Part shown: one piece after another, positions 8,429 to 17,762 of the stretch
Position numbering within the stretch: position 1 is the stretch's first letter
Layout: each line of letters begins with the position of its first letter
Assembly: GCF_002929305.1 (NCBI RefSeq)
Contig: NZ_PJIO01000005.1
Span: forward strand, 1 to 64,000
Source of the DNA: Arthrobacter sp. GMC3
GTDB taxonomy: Bacteria > Actinomycetota > Actinomycetes > Actinomycetales > Micrococcaceae
Direction: 5' to 3'
DNA length: 64,000 nucleotides
Made by a program: the position numbers and the translations under genes
Notes under the pieces: model-generated
Told to the model about the DNA's origin: nothing
The model's database searches: none
What the model saw: only the letters and a program-made list of their open reading frames with translations

Positions 8429-8910
8429 TTGAAGCGTCCAACTTTTTGTGTGGCTGCTGATTCCACGGTGGCGGCCGACAAATCGACGCCGGGGATGCCG
8501 GTGACTAGTGGCAGTTCCACTCTCAGGCGAACGTGAGCGGTGACCGTGACGCCAGGTGTGAGACAGCCTCCGTCGCAGCTAATGATGAGCGTTGAGTTGG
8601 CGGCGTCAAATCCCATGTCGGTGACTGCCAGGTTCACGGCCTGGGTGGCCGCCTGCAGGGCTGCGCCTTCGTCGGCCTGCAGGACATAGGTCTTTGCCGC
8701 TTGGTCGGCAGCTCCCACAACTGCGTAGGCGCCGCCCTGTAGCGCGCCCACGGTGAGGATGAGGTAGGCGACGGGCACCATCAGCAGCACAGCCAGGAAG
8801 ACGAATTCCACGACGGCGCTCCCCTGCTCTGTTCCGGACTCCCCCGCAGATGTGGAGGCCGCATTGCTGGCACCCTGTGCGCTGTTATCGCGGAATGATC
8901 GCATGTCCAC
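8425..8910 (-). CDS. TadE-like pseudopilin 2
   Basis: A TadE family protein of 161 residues. A Ser/Gly/Asn-rich leader precedes EQGSAVVEFVFLAVLLMVPV (about residues 28-47), the TadE signature in which a small residue precedes a hydrophobic helix carrying Glu. The C-terminal half contains a Cys pair, SCDGGCLTPG, likely a disulfide in the exported domain. The start drawn is GTG at 8910; an ATG two codons on (8904) is equally possible. It overlaps the upstream TadE gene by 26 bp and the downstream TadG-like gene by 4 bp. Confidence 0.82.
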   Translation of the reverse strand: MDMRSFRDNSAQGASNAASTSAGESGTEQGSAVVEFVFLAVLLMVPVAYLILTVGALQGGAYAVVGAADQAAKTYVLQADEGAALQAATQAVNLAVTDMGFDAANSTLIISCDGGCLTPGVTVTAHVRLRVELPLVTGIPGVDLSAATVESAATQKVGRFK

Positions 8911-9289
8911 TCATCTGCAACGACTCGCCGGGTCCGAGGAGACCTATCAGTGGCAAGGGTGCGATGACCGTGACGGTCAAGATGGCAATGCCATCGGCCT
9001 CAGTCACGGTAGCCGAAACGTCTTGTCCGTAGGCTCCGCCTAAAGCCGACTCGATCAGAAAGGTAGCCCGCTCCTGGGCGTCTTGGGCCGTCCTGTCTGC
9101 CAAGGCGCCGTATCTGGCTGCCGAGGAGGCCGCGTCGGCCACTGTGTTGCGTACATGCAGCACTAGGGCGAGTTGGACCAAAGCGAGGAACATGATGGCT
9201 ACGAGTGCTGAAACGAGAACAAAGTCCACCACTGCGGCACCACTTTCGGGGTGTCCACCTGTTTTTCTGGCGTCCTTGCCACATCTCAC
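8885..9289 (-). CDS. TadE-like pseudopilin 1
   Basis: A TadE-like protein of 134 residues. The signature is HPESGAAVVDFVLVSALVAI, in which Asp replaces the usual Glu in the helix. The membrane segment is followed by RNTVADAASSAARYGAL and an exported domain. The frame is open far upstream, but the likely start is the GTG at 9289, which overlaps the TGA of the pilin gene (GTGA). The longer reading would be antisense-like low-quality sequence overlapping the pilin. With the second TadE-like protein and the TadG-like protein it forms the minor-pilin part of the Flp operon. Confidence 0.8.
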   Translation of the reverse strand: MRCGKDARKTGGHPESGAAVVDFVLVSALVAIMFLALVQLALVLHVRNTVADAASSAARYGALADRTAQDAQERATFLIESALGGAYGQDVSATVTEADGIAILTVTVIAPLPLIGLLGPGESLQMSGHAIIPR

Positions 9290-9555
9290 GTTCCGGGTTT
9301 GACCTGGTTCATGGCATCGGTGAACATCTTCTCCAGGGCCGGTCCGGCTATGGCCAGCAGACCCGCCACCAGGATCGCACTCATTAAGGTGATGAGAACC
9401 CAGCCGGGCACATCTGCCCTGCTGCGTTGCGTTTGTGGACGCAACCGGAGAGACCGCAACCAGCAGATCACCCGCCGCATCCACAGGCCAAGAACCTGCA
9501 GTGCTGAGATCGCCAGTGTCATGGCCAGGTCCGGAACACTCTTTAACGTCCCCAT
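9286..9555 (-). CDS. Small Flp pilin-like protein lacking the conserved Glu
   Basis: An 89-residue protein at the place where Flp pilins are encoded, between tadC and tadE. The N-terminal half is amphipathic and basic. The sequence RADVPGWVLITLMSAILVAG (about residues 46-65) begins a hydrophobic helix, followed by a charged C terminus. It resembles the class III pilin layout of Gly before a hydrophobic helix, but the Glu normally at +5 after the cleavage Gly is Thr here. The start used is the ATG at 9555 (MGTLKSVPDLA); an upstream ATG at 9600 gives an unlikely His-rich leader. Whether it is the major pilin or a regulator of the machine is not known. Confidence 0.6.
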   Translation of the reverse strand: MGTLKSVPDLAMTLAISALQVLGLWMRRVICWLRSLRLRPQTQRSRADVPGWVLITLMSAILVAGLLAIAGPALEKMFTDAMNQVKPGT

Positions 9556-9615
9556 AATAATTCCCCTTTCGGTGTTGGTGCTTTGTTGATGATGATGCAA
9601 AGTCGTCGGCGCGCA

Positions 9616-10554
9616 CTACATGCCAAACTGCAGCAGTGCCAGGCCCGGAAAGATTGCGAATACGACGGTGAGCGGCAACACTCCGAAAACGAGGGGCACC
9701 ATCATGGCAATCTCCTTGCGCCCGGCCATCTCCATCAGATCCCTTTTGGCCACATCGCGAACATCCTGGGCCTGTGCCCGCAGGACGTCGGCCAGCGGTG
9801 TCCCCCTGTTGATTGCCACACTGATGCCGTCCACGAAGCGGGTCAGTGCTGGGACGTTTAAACGTTCGGAGAAGTTGGTGAGCGCCTCAACCAGCGGTAT
9901 TCCGGTCCGTGTTTGGGCGAGGATCTGGCTGAACTCTCGCGAAAGTTCCCCCTGGGACGCCCGGGCGACCCGTTCCAAGGCGCTGCTGGCGCTTTCGCCG
10001 GCACCAACGGCTAGGGCCATGAGTTCGGCGAGCGCTGGGAACTCCGAGAGTATCCGGGCCTGCCGGCGTTTGATGCGTGCGCCAAGGAGATAGTCATAGA
10101 GCAAATATGCGCCCAACATCAATCCCAGCGTCAGGGCCAGCCCGGCCATAACGCTGGCCTGTCCTGACCAGATAAGCATCAGCGAAGCTGCCAGTCCCAG
10201 TAGCATGCCCGCACCTGCCCACATCAATTGAACGGCCCTGAATTCCAGTGCAGATTCCGTGCGTCCAGCCTGTTCTAGGCGGGCGGTTAGCCCCTTGACA
10301 CTGATATTGAAGCGCCCAAGCCGGGCGACCACATCGGAGAGTAGCAAGGCAAAGATTCTCTCTAATGGCCCGAACAATGCGCGGTTCTCCTCAGCGGCCA
10401 GCAGCCTGGATCTGCCGGCATGGCTGCGCAGTTGGGGCTCCACCCTTTGTGCAAAGCTAGGTTTTCGCATGGCAGGCAAGCGGACAAAGACAATCCAGAG
10501 CCCAAGACCCAGGCCCAACCCTGCGCCGAGGACTGCCGCCAGATGTAGATTCAT
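9616..10554 (-). CDS. tadC: Flp pilus inner-membrane protein TadC
   Basis: A type II secretion GspF-domain membrane protein, 312 residues, one of two platform proteins of the Tad pilus. The N terminus holds a membrane helix. A central cytoplasmic region contains the F-domain (ALAELMALAVGAGESASSAL to VDGISVAINRGTPLADVLRA), followed by two C-terminal helices (about residues 280-310, VPLVFGVLPLTVVFAIFPG). It overlaps tadB by 4 bp (ATGA). Assembly with TadB and the ATPase TadA is known for the family. Confidence 0.88.
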   Translation of the reverse strand: MNLHLAAVLGAGLGLGLGLWIVFVRLPAMRKPSFAQRVEPQLRSHAGRSRLLAAEENRALFGPLERIFALLLSDVVARLGRFNISVKGLTARLEQAGRTESALEFRAVQLMWAGAGMLLGLAASLMLIWSGQASVMAGLALTLGLMLGAYLLYDYLLGARIKRRQARILSEFPALAELMALAVGAGESASSALERVARASQGELSREFSQILAQTRTGIPLVEALTNFSERLNVPALTRFVDGISVAINRGTPLADVLRAQAQDVRDVAKRDLMEMAGRKEIAMMVPLVFGVLPLTVVFAIFPGLALLQFGM

Positions 10555-11405
10555 CGCAGGACCCGTTGTTCCTGCGGCAACGCACCCAGGCGCAGCATCA
10601 GCCTGTAGCAGACCACAGACACCAGCAGCCCGCCACCCAGTACCAACCAGCCCGCGGCGGAGTTGTAGGCCTGAATCGCTTCAGGCCGGGTGGACATCAG
10701 CATCAGCACTATCCATGGCGCGGCCACAGCCAGCCGCGCAGCGTTAACAGTCCACGATTGACGTGCCTCAAGTTCGCTGCGGGTTCGGGCATGGTCCCGC
10801 AGGAACTCAGACAGCGTCCCCAGCAGACGTCCCAGGTCGCTGCCGCCCACGTCACGGGTCAGGCGCAACGCCTCAATGATTCTGTCCGAAACCGGGTCGG
10901 CCAATCTGGCCTTGAGATCCTCCAACGCCGCTTCAAATCGTCCGGTGGCCCTGTAGTCTGCCCCAAAGATGACGAATGCCTCGCGGAGCTCGGCGGGGCC
11001 CTTGACACCAAGCTGAATCAAGGCCTCGGGAAGCGACAGCCCTGCCCGAATCGCCGAGCGCAAGTGATCCACAACGTCCGGCCACAGCTCCCGCAGCACG
11101 GAGGCCCGGCGTCGTGCCCGCCAACGCAACAAGGCAAACGGAAAGTAGCCAATAAACAGCCCAAGGCACAAGGCAATGGGCACGGCGCCAGTAAGCAGCC
11201 AGAGAACCAGAGCCGATATCACGGCCAGACAGGCTGTACTAAACATCAATGACGCCGGGGTTACCTGCGCAACACCGGCTTGCACCAACAACTCCGTGAC
11301 CTTGCTACGCCTGACCGGTGGCGGGGTCGATTCTCCCCGTTGCCAGCAGGCAGTCCAGACCAGGAACAATCCCAGCCCGCCCAGCAGCCCCGCCACGGCC
11401 GACAT
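10551..11405 (-). CDS. tadB: Flp pilus inner-membrane protein TadB
   Basis: A second GspF-domain platform protein of 284 residues. Two N-terminal membrane helices are followed by the F-domain with HLRSAIRAGLSLPEALIQLG and LRLTRDVGGSDLGRLLGTLS, then two C-terminal helices near residues 222-245 and 250-270. The start shares one base with the tadA stop (TAATG), indicating coupled translation. TadB and TadC homologues are usually adjacent, as here. Confidence 0.87.
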   Translation of the reverse strand: MSAVAGLLGGLGLFLVWTACWQRGESTPPPVRRSKVTELLVQAGVAQVTPASLMFSTACLAVISALVLWLLTGAVPIALCLGLFIGYFPFALLRWRARRRASVLRELWPDVVDHLRSAIRAGLSLPEALIQLGVKGPAELREAFVIFGADYRATGRFEAALEDLKARLADPVSDRIIEALRLTRDVGGSDLGRLLGTLSEFLRDHARTRSELEARQSWTVNAARLAVAAPWIVLMLMSTRPEAIQAYNSAAGWLVLGGGLLVSVVCYRLMLRLGALPQEQRVLR

Positions 11406-12631
11406 TAGGGCTCACCCATGAGCTTTGCAAGATTGTAGCCCGCAGCGACAAACTTTTCCGGCGAGGGCATGGCCGTCTGGGAGGCAGTCAAATGGCCGTC
11501 GACTGTGTCAAAAACCAGCCCGGATTCGATGATGCCATTTTCCACGCGCCGTCCCAAGGCCAGGATTTGTCCCACCCGGCGCTGGCCGTTCGGGAGCCGG
11601 ACGCAGTGCACCACCAGGTCGATGCAAGCGGCTACAGTTGGCACCACAAAGGCAGCCGAAATGTTTTCCCCTGCCAGCAGCGGCAGGGTACAAATCTTCA
11701 CGACGGCGTCGTGCGCAGAGTTGGCATGAACGGACGCCATACCCGGTAGCCCACTATTGAGAGCTATAAGCATGTCAAGGCTTTCGGCTTCACGAACTTC
11801 CCCGACAATCAGCCTGTCAGGGCGCATCCGCAGGGCCTCCTTGACGAGGCGGCGCAACGGAATTTCCCCAACACCTTCGAGGTTCGGTTGGCGGCATTGC
11901 AACCCCACAACATCCCGCAGCGGCAACTGGAGCTCGAAGATTTCCTCCACGGTTACTACCCGTTCACGGGATCCGATGCCTGCCGCCAGGCAATTCAGCA
12001 GGGTGGTCTTGCCTGCCTGGGTTGCCCCGGAGACCAGGATGTTCAGCCCGCTACTGACGGCGGCACCAAGGAACCTGGCGGCCTGCGGTGTCAGCGATCC
12101 CAGTTCCACCAGATGGTCCAACCGGCTGGCTCTGGCCGTGAACTTTCGAATGTTCACGGCCCAGAACGCCTTGGTGATATCGGGAATGACAACATGAAGT
12201 CGCGAGCCATCTGGCAGGGCAGCGTCAACAAAGGGGTTGCTAAGGTCCAGGCGGCGCCCGGAATTTTTGAGCATACGCTCCACCAGGTCCTGCACCTGCT
12301 GTTGACTGAAGGTCAGGTTCGTCAGCTCGGATTCACCATTGCGTGCGATGAATATTTGATCCGGCGCGTTGAGCCAAATTTCTTCAATACTGGGATCATC
12401 CAGAAGTGGCTGCAAGGCGCCAAACCCCGCGACGGCGTCGTACACATATTGCTTGGCGTCCCCGGTGTGCAGAAGAGGCGGTACGGCGCCAACCAGCGAT
12501 CGTTCGTCATAGTCGTTGACGGCCGCATCCACCAGGTGGCGCACTTCATGGCCTTGGCGCATGGGATCCAAGCCCTTGCGTCGGATGAGTTCGCGAACCT
12601 CATCCTCGACCAATGCGAGTGCGTCCATCAT
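11405..12631 (-). CDS. tadA: Flp pilus secretion ATPase TadA/CpaF
   Basis: The hexameric ATPase that powers Flp pilus assembly. The 408-residue protein carries an N-terminal domain and the CpaF core: Walker A GATQAGKTTLLN (about residues 205-216), the Asp box VVTVEEIFELQL, Walker B RPDRLIVGEVREAESLDML and the His box GSVHANSAHDAV. In the Walker A the common GSGKT is GATQAGKT, as in other CpaF proteins. GGAG precedes the start. It is the first gene of the seven-gene operon; the 138 bp upstream should hold its promoter. No TadZ-like localisation factor or prepilin peptidase is encoded nearby. Confidence 0.92.
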   Translation of the reverse strand: MMDALALVEDEVRELIRRKGLDPMRQGHEVRHLVDAAVNDYDERSLVGAVPPLLHTGDAKQYVYDAVAGFGALQPLLDDPSIEEIWLNAPDQIFIARNGESELTNLTFSQQQVQDLVERMLKNSGRRLDLSNPFVDAALPDGSRLHVVIPDITKAFWAVNIRKFTARASRLDHLVELGSLTPQAARFLGAAVSSGLNILVSGATQAGKTTLLNCLAAGIGSRERVVTVEEIFELQLPLRDVVGLQCRQPNLEGVGEIPLRRLVKEALRMRPDRLIVGEVREAESLDMLIALNSGLPGMASVHANSAHDAVVKICTLPLLAGENISAAFVVPTVAACIDLVVHCVRLPNGQRRVGQILALGRRVENGIIESGLVFDTVDGHLTASQTAMPSPEKFVAAGYNLAKLMGEP

Positions 12632-12769
12632 GTCTCCGCCTCATTGCGGTTCTACCCTTGACCCTGTTCTGAGGAGCCTAGTCGTCTGAAACCGAGGGCA
12701 CCAGAGCAAAAACGAAGGAAAAGAACTATTTGTGGACAACGGCGGCTGATGCGGGCACCATTTCCACAA

Positions 12770-13933
12770 CTAGCCGGCAATTGCTTTGGCGTACAGCTCC
12801 TCGTACTGTGCAACGAAAGTTCCCCGGCCGCAATGGGTGAGGCAAATGGCCCGGATGGCCGCGGCGTCAAAGCTGTCAAAAGACTCCTTGGCTGACACCA
12901 TCGCCGCGCCAAGTTCGTCGCGGTTGTCGATACCCACTAGTAAACCGTTCTCTGGTGTGATCGCGTTCCTTCCCGCCCAGGTTTTGGTCGCGATCAGCGG
13001 CAGGCCACACGCCATCGCTTCCCACAGGACGGTTCCAAACGCCTCGGCCACGCTGGGAAGGACAAAAACGTGCGAGGCCCCGAACTCTTCAACGATTCTG
13101 GACCGCGGCACTGCCCCGACAAAGTCAACCTTGTCGCCAATTCCCAGCTGCGCGGCAAGCGCCGCCAATTCATCCTTGTGGGCGCCACCACCGGCAATTC
13201 GCAGACGCACGTCCTGGGCGTCTGCAAACTGGTCGGCAAACGCGGCAATAAGCACATCAACGCGCTTCCCCGGGTCCAGATGAGAGACGTGACCGAAGGT
13301 GAAGGGACCCGTCGGCACCTGGCGGGTCTGAATATCCTGAAACTGCGGGCTCAACAGGCCCGGAACGTACTGCCACTTGTCCTCACCAATGGCATAGGCC
13401 TCATTGAGGTCGGGGGCAAAGTCTCGTGCGACGGCGACCAGGGACGACGCAGCCACCGCCGCCCGGCGTCCATGAACTCCGTTCCACCGTTCGGCCAGGC
13501 GTTCCAAGGACGAGGGACGATGTTCGGTGACGATAAACGGAATCTTGAATTCATCACTCAACGCATGCGTAATCACCCCGCCGGGGAACATGGCATGGGC
13601 ATGCAGGACATCTGGGCGGCCGTTTTCGGCGATGTAGCGATTGAGCAGTGTTCTCCAGGCCGACAACATGACGCGTTGATTTCCACCCGGCACCTTGGGA
13701 AACGGCAGGACTCGGTCTAGGCGGTACGTTTCGATTCCCGATTCAACGGTGTGGCGAATCCCGGCCTGACGGGACCGCCGTTGAGCACGCGCATACACGG
13801 GGATACCCTTGACCGCTATCACTCCCACCTGATGGTCTGCCTGCACGATCGCGGCAGCCTGCTCAATAAAAAAACTGCCAGAGAAGTCGGTTGGATCGCC
13901 CGGATACCAGGAGGGTACGAAGAGAATGTGCAT
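12770..13933 (-). CDS. Family 4 glycosyltransferase
   Basis: A GT-B fold glycosyltransferase of 387 residues. The N-terminal domain starts MHILFVPSWYPGDPTDFSG and holds DVLHAHAMFPGG. The C-terminal nucleotide-binding domain has FGHVSHLDPGKRVDVLIAAF and the GT4 E-x7-E motif region EAFGTVLWEAMACGLPLIA (about residues 300-318). It is monocistronic between the tad operon and the divergent amidotransferase gene, with 97 bp of shared upstream region. It marks the start of the polysaccharide region. Donor and acceptor cannot be read from sequence. Confidence 0.88.
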   Translation of the reverse strand: MHILFVPSWYPGDPTDFSGSFFIEQAAAIVQADHQVGVIAVKGIPVYARAQRRSRQAGIRHTVESGIETYRLDRVLPFPKVPGGNQRVMLSAWRTLLNRYIAENGRPDVLHAHAMFPGGVITHALSDEFKIPFIVTEHRPSSLERLAERWNGVHGRRAAVAASSLVAVARDFAPDLNEAYAIGEDKWQYVPGLLSPQFQDIQTRQVPTGPFTFGHVSHLDPGKRVDVLIAAFADQFADAQDVRLRIAGGGAHKDELAALAAQLGIGDKVDFVGAVPRSRIVEEFGASHVFVLPSVAEAFGTVLWEAMACGLPLIATKTWAGRNAITPENGLLVGIDNRDELGAAMVSAKESFDSFDAAAIRAICLTHCGRGTFVAQYEELYAKAIAG

Positions 13934-14030
13934 ATCAATTGAGCCCTTGATTGTCGGCGCTGGTCACTGACATTCTACGTCTCCGCACACGCCCGGAATG
14001 GACCGGCTGGCTGGTCAGCAGTGAGAGAAT

Positions 14031-15653
14031 ATGTGTATGCCTTTCGCTTCCCCACTCCTAACCCGCACGCAGTGGCGCGCCCACACCGTCGATGCCGCCG
14101 TGACTCTCTGGGTTGTTGGTGACAGGCACTGCGATGAGCAACTTTTGGGGGCTTTAAGCGATGGCATGCTCGATACTGCCGCGTTGCGTACCACCACGGG
14201 GCACTACGCCGCCATCCTCATGGGACCTACTGAGATGGTGCTGGTGGAGGACCCCATTCGCAGCTTCCCCTTGTTCTACTCGGTGGTGGGCACGGACGTA
14301 ACGGTCTCCGATGACGCCCTGGCCCTGGCAGGCTTCGCCGAAGACTATGTGGCGGACTTCGACTCCCGCATAGAATTCCGTCATGCCGCCTACGTGGCAG
14401 GCAACAACACTCTCTACGCCGGTGTCAAGCAGGTCCAGGCGGGGGAAGCAGTCACCATTACCTCCGACGGCGGCATCACCTCCAAGGTGTACCGCAGGAT
14501 CCACTACTCGGGTCTGGACATTTCGGGCGCTGATGCTGTGGATGCACACTTCACCGAGGCCTTCAACGCGTCAATGGCACGTTTTCTGGAACAATCCAAT
14601 GGCCGCCAGCTGGTTGTCCCGCTCAGCGGCGGTCTGGACTCACGCTTACTTTGCCTCTATCTCAAGGAGGTCGGCTACCAAAACGTCGTCACTTTCACCT
14701 ACGGGGTGGGGAAGACCCGCGAGGTGCTCATCAGCGAGTCCGTAGCCGCGGCTCTGGGGCAGAAATGGCTTTTCTGCGACTATGAGGAAGATGCCATCAG
14801 GGAGGCCTGGGATGCTCCCGATACTGCGGATTTTATCAAGTTCACGCATGCGAGCGCCTCACTCCCCCACATCCAGGACTGGTATGCCGTTCGCTGGCTT
14901 AAACAGGAGGGTCTGATTGAAGACAACGCGATCTTCCTGCCCGGCCACACCATTGTGGGCAACATGCATGACGAGGGAATTCTCGAGGCAGAAAGTGTTT
15001 CCCCGGAACAGATCAAGGACTTGATTCTGCGCCAGCACTACGTCCTGCAGCCCGACAACAGCCATGCCACGAACAACACCAGGCTCCACGCCACGATCGA
15101 TGAATTTTTGGGCGACATTGGCTACGACGACTCCGTGGTCTCGCGTTTGACGGCACTGGAGTATTGGAATGTCCGTGAACGCCAGACCAAATACATCAAT
15201 AACTCGCTGCGCAACTACGAGTACTTCGGCTACGACTGGGCCCTACCCATGCTGGACCGTGAAGTGTACCTAGCCTGGGGCGACCTCCACCATAGCGTCA
15301 CGCGAAACCGCGATTGGTACCAGGGGTATGTCAACCGCAGGTATGCTGCGGCAACGGGCCAGGCACTTGACACCTTTGCCCCCACTAATATTTCCGCGGG
15401 CAAACGCAACGCCGTAAAGAGCGTGTTGCGTCGCGTCGGCTTGCTGGAGCTAGCGGAGCGCACCATTTCCGCCAAGGCTGTCCAGAATCACCCCATGGGG
15501 TTCAACTGGTTTGCCACCGGAATGGACTCCGGGGAGCTATTCAAGTTCACACGCAGTGGCGGAAATCTGCTCGGCGCCTACGCCGATGAATTCCTTACCG
15601 ACAGGTGGAATAGCCACTGTCAGCTCTTCACTCCGGCCACTGCCGAGGACTAG
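14031..15653 (+). CDS. Asparagine synthase-like amidotransferase
   Basis: A 540-residue protein of the AsnB superfamily. The C-terminal part carries the adenylating PP-loop SGGLDSRLLCLYLKE (about residues 198-212) followed by VGKTREVLISESVAAALG. The N-terminal third resembles a class II glutamine amidotransferase only in its end (NNTLYAGVKQVQAGEAVTIT). The start MCMPFASP places a Cys at position 2, but the CGI context is missing. An in-frame ATG at 14037 would remove it, so glutaminase activity is doubtful. Family relatives in O-antigen loci amidate uronic acid carboxyls (WbpS-type). The neighbouring uronic acid pathway makes that the favoured role here; asparagine biosynthesis is unlikely. 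Confidence 0.8.
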   Translation: MCMPFASPLLTRTQWRAHTVDAAVTLWVVGDRHCDEQLLGALSDGMLDTAALRTTTGHYAAILMGPTEMVLVEDPIRSFPLFYSVVGTDVTVSDDALALAGFAEDYVADFDSRIEFRHAAYVAGNNTLYAGVKQVQAGEAVTITSDGGITSKVYRRIHYSGLDISGADAVDAHFTEAFNASMARFLEQSNGRQLVVPLSGGLDSRLLCLYLKEVGYQNVVTFTYGVGKTREVLISESVAAALGQKWLFCDYEEDAIREAWDAPDTADFIKFTHASASLPHIQDWYAVRWLKQEGLIEDNAIFLPGHTIVGNMHDEGILEAESVSPEQIKDLILRQHYVLQPDNSHATNNTRLHATIDEFLGDIGYDDSVVSRLTALEYWNVRERQTKYINNSLRNYEYFGYDWALPMLDREVYLAWGDLHHSVTRNRDWYQGYVNRRYAAATGQALDTFAPTNISAGKRNAVKSVLRRVGLLELAERTISAKAVQNHPMGFNWFATGMDSGELFKFTRSGGNLLGAYADEFLTDRWNSHCQLFTPATAED

Positions 15654-15745
15654 GAGCCGAAAATCACCGGCCGCTAGACTGTGCCTGACTACCATCACCA
15701 ACGGAGTCACATCGGGCACCTGCGCTGACGAGAATACGAGACCCC

Positions 15746-17710
15746 ATGACATGGTTCCAGGCGATTCCTGCACTCTTTGCCTCCGCCTGCATCCTGTTCA
15801 TTCCGGGCGCCATATTGGCCAGGGCAGCCGGCGCCCGGGGCATGGCTTGGCTGGCGACGGCGGCGCCGCTGTCTGTTTCCCTTGTTGGTGTGGGGGCACT
15901 GGCCTCCCACACTCTCCAACTCCGCTGGACCCCCGTTTTTTTGGCAGGATTCACCCTCTGCGCGACGGCACTTGTCTGGGGCCTGCGCCGCACTCTTTCA
16001 GCCGGCCGTCCCGAGACGCCACCGTCTCGGTGGGGGCGCCCCTCCAAGGCCGTATTCCTCGGAACGTTTGCCGGTCTGGCATTTGGCGCCACTGTCATCA
16101 CCGTCCGATTCATGCGAATGTTCGTGGGTCCGGGGAACATTTCCCAGACCTTTGACAATGTGTTTCACCTGAGTGCCATACGTTTCATTCTTGACTCTGG
16201 CAATGGGTCTTCCCTGGCGATCGGTAGCTTATCGACTAGCGGGCCCCAGCAGTTTTATCCGGCTGCGTGGCACGATGTTGTTGCCTTGGTGGTGCAAGTC
16301 AGCAATGTCCCCATTCCTGTTGCCGTCAACGTCGTCAATATCGTCATTGGCGCGCTGGTCTGGACCATCTCGGGAATGTACCTCGCCACGAGGGTGGCGG
16401 GAATACGCCCTGCAGTCCTGCTGATGACCGGAATTCTGGCTGGCAGTTTTGGCGCCTTCCCGTATTTGCTGGTCGATTTCGGTGTGCTCTACCCCAACTT
16501 CTTGGGAATCGCCTTGCTTCCGGCGTTCATTGCCTTGGCTGCGGACGTGCTCGGGCTGTCAATGCCGCCGTCACCGGGTGTCTTGAAGGGCGGCCTATTG
16601 CTCGCCCTGGGTGCGCCGGGACTGGCACTGGCACACCCAAATAGCCTGATGGCCCTGGGCGCCTTCGTTGTCCCGATGCTGCTTTATTGGTTGATGCGTC
16701 TTCTTACTGGCAGGGGCAGATGTAGAACTTACTGGCTGCACGCTACCTTCGCACTGTTGGTAGTTGGGCTCTACCTGACACTGCTGGTTCTCGCTTGGAA
16801 ACGGTTTAGGCCCAGCCGTGCCGGATCGACTTGGCCCCCTAACCAGTCGATTTCAGCGGCAGTACAAGATGCCCTGACAAATTCTCCTGCTGAAATTCCC
16901 TTGTCTTCGGTGCTGGTTGTCCTAACGGCCATCGGCTTCGTTGCGATTTGCACCCAACTGAAACGGTTGTGGCTTTTGGGGCCCTACTTGGTGGGAGTTA
17001 CCCTCTTTGTCGTCGTATCTGGTTTTCCTGCCGGACCGTTTCGGGACGCACTTACAGGCGTTTTCTTCAACGACAGCAAACGGCTGGCAGCTATGCTGCC
17101 TGTGATTGCTCTACCGCTGACGGCAGTTGGGGGCGTGTGGCTTCTTGACCGGCTGGCGTCGTTTCTTCCACGACCACTCGAATCGTCCAAGCTCCTTCGT
17201 CGGACCGTGTCCACAGCAGGAATTCTCATTACCCTGACAATTGGCATTGCTGGCCAAAACACCTCAATCGGGTTCATCCAGGACAAAACGATCCGTGACT
17301 ACGCAGTAACGCCAGATTCCCCACTACTGTCCCCGGACAAAGCGGCACTCCTGGCGCGAGCCGACTCAAAGATCCCGGATGGCGCGACCGTCATTGTGAA
17401 CCCCGCAACCGGGGCCTCTCTCGTATATGCGCTCGCTAATAGGAATGTAATCTTGCCAACTCTAACTTCTCCCGCTAGTCCCGGAGTGATCACGCTGCTG
17501 GGAAATCTGCAAGAGTTGCCTACCAATCCTGAGGTGTGCAATGCCGTTCGAAAGTTGAATGCGTTCTATGTCCTGGACTTTGGAAACAAGCAGATCATCG
17601 ATATGGGCCTACCCATCCCAAGTTCGGAGGCTTTGGCCAACACGGCCGGGCTCACCCTGCTTGACCAGCAAGGGGCGGCCAAACTTTACAGGATTGATGG
17701 CTGCCGGTAG
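15746..17710 (+). CDS. Large polytopic membrane protein, DUF6541-like (copy 1)
   Basis: A 654-residue membrane protein with about twelve hydrophobic segments and a soluble C-terminal domain, probably a GT-C type glycosyltransferase acting outside the membrane. After the second or third helix it has NISQTFDNVFHLSAIRF (DNVFH near residue 136) and then FYPAAWH (near 171). The C terminus ends with VCNAVRKLNAFYVLDFG and LLDQQGAAKLYRIDGC. The same blocks occur in the protein at 52554-54530, a clear paralogue, and a related D-N-x2-H and YPxx-aromatic-H pattern occurs in the two proteins at 45881 and 48310. The gene precedes the 2-epimerase by 52 bp. Catalysis is inferred from the acidic first-loop motif. 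Confidence 0.7.
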   Translation: MTWFQAIPALFASACILFIPGAILARAAGARGMAWLATAAPLSVSLVGVGALASHTLQLRWTPVFLAGFTLCATALVWGLRRTLSAGRPETPPSRWGRPSKAVFLGTFAGLAFGATVITVRFMRMFVGPGNISQTFDNVFHLSAIRFILDSGNGSSLAIGSLSTSGPQQFYPAAWHDVVALVVQVSNVPIPVAVNVVNIVIGALVWTISGMYLATRVAGIRPAVLLMTGILAGSFGAFPYLLVDFGVLYPNFLGIALLPAFIALAADVLGLSMPPSPGVLKGGLLLALGAPGLALAHPNSLMALGAFVVPMLLYWLMRLLTGRGRCRTYWLHATFALLVVGLYLTLLVLAWKRFRPSRAGSTWPPNQSISAAVQDALTNSPAEIPLSSVLVVLTAIGFVAICTQLKRLWLLGPYLVGVTLFVVVSGFPAGPFRDALTGVFFNDSKRLAAMLPVIALPLTAVGGVWLLDRLASFLPRPLESSKLLRRTVSTAGILITLTIGIAGQNTSIGFIQDKTIRDYAVTPDSPLLSPDKAALLARADSKIPDGATVIVNPATGASLVYALANRNVILPTLTSPASPGVITLLGNLQELPTNPEVCNAVRKLNAFYVLDFGNKQIIDMGLPIPSSEALANTAGLTLLDQQGAAKLYRIDGCR

Positions 17711-17762
17711 CCACGCGGGTTTCACGGCGTGCCGCACGGGGGGTACCCTCTAAGCTTGCACC

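Noticed and set aside
8885..9616. Extended 243-residue version of the first TadE-like protein
   Set aside because: The first 109 residues overlap the pilin gene, lack any family pattern, and the GTG at 9289 gives the usual TadE length with GTGA coupling.
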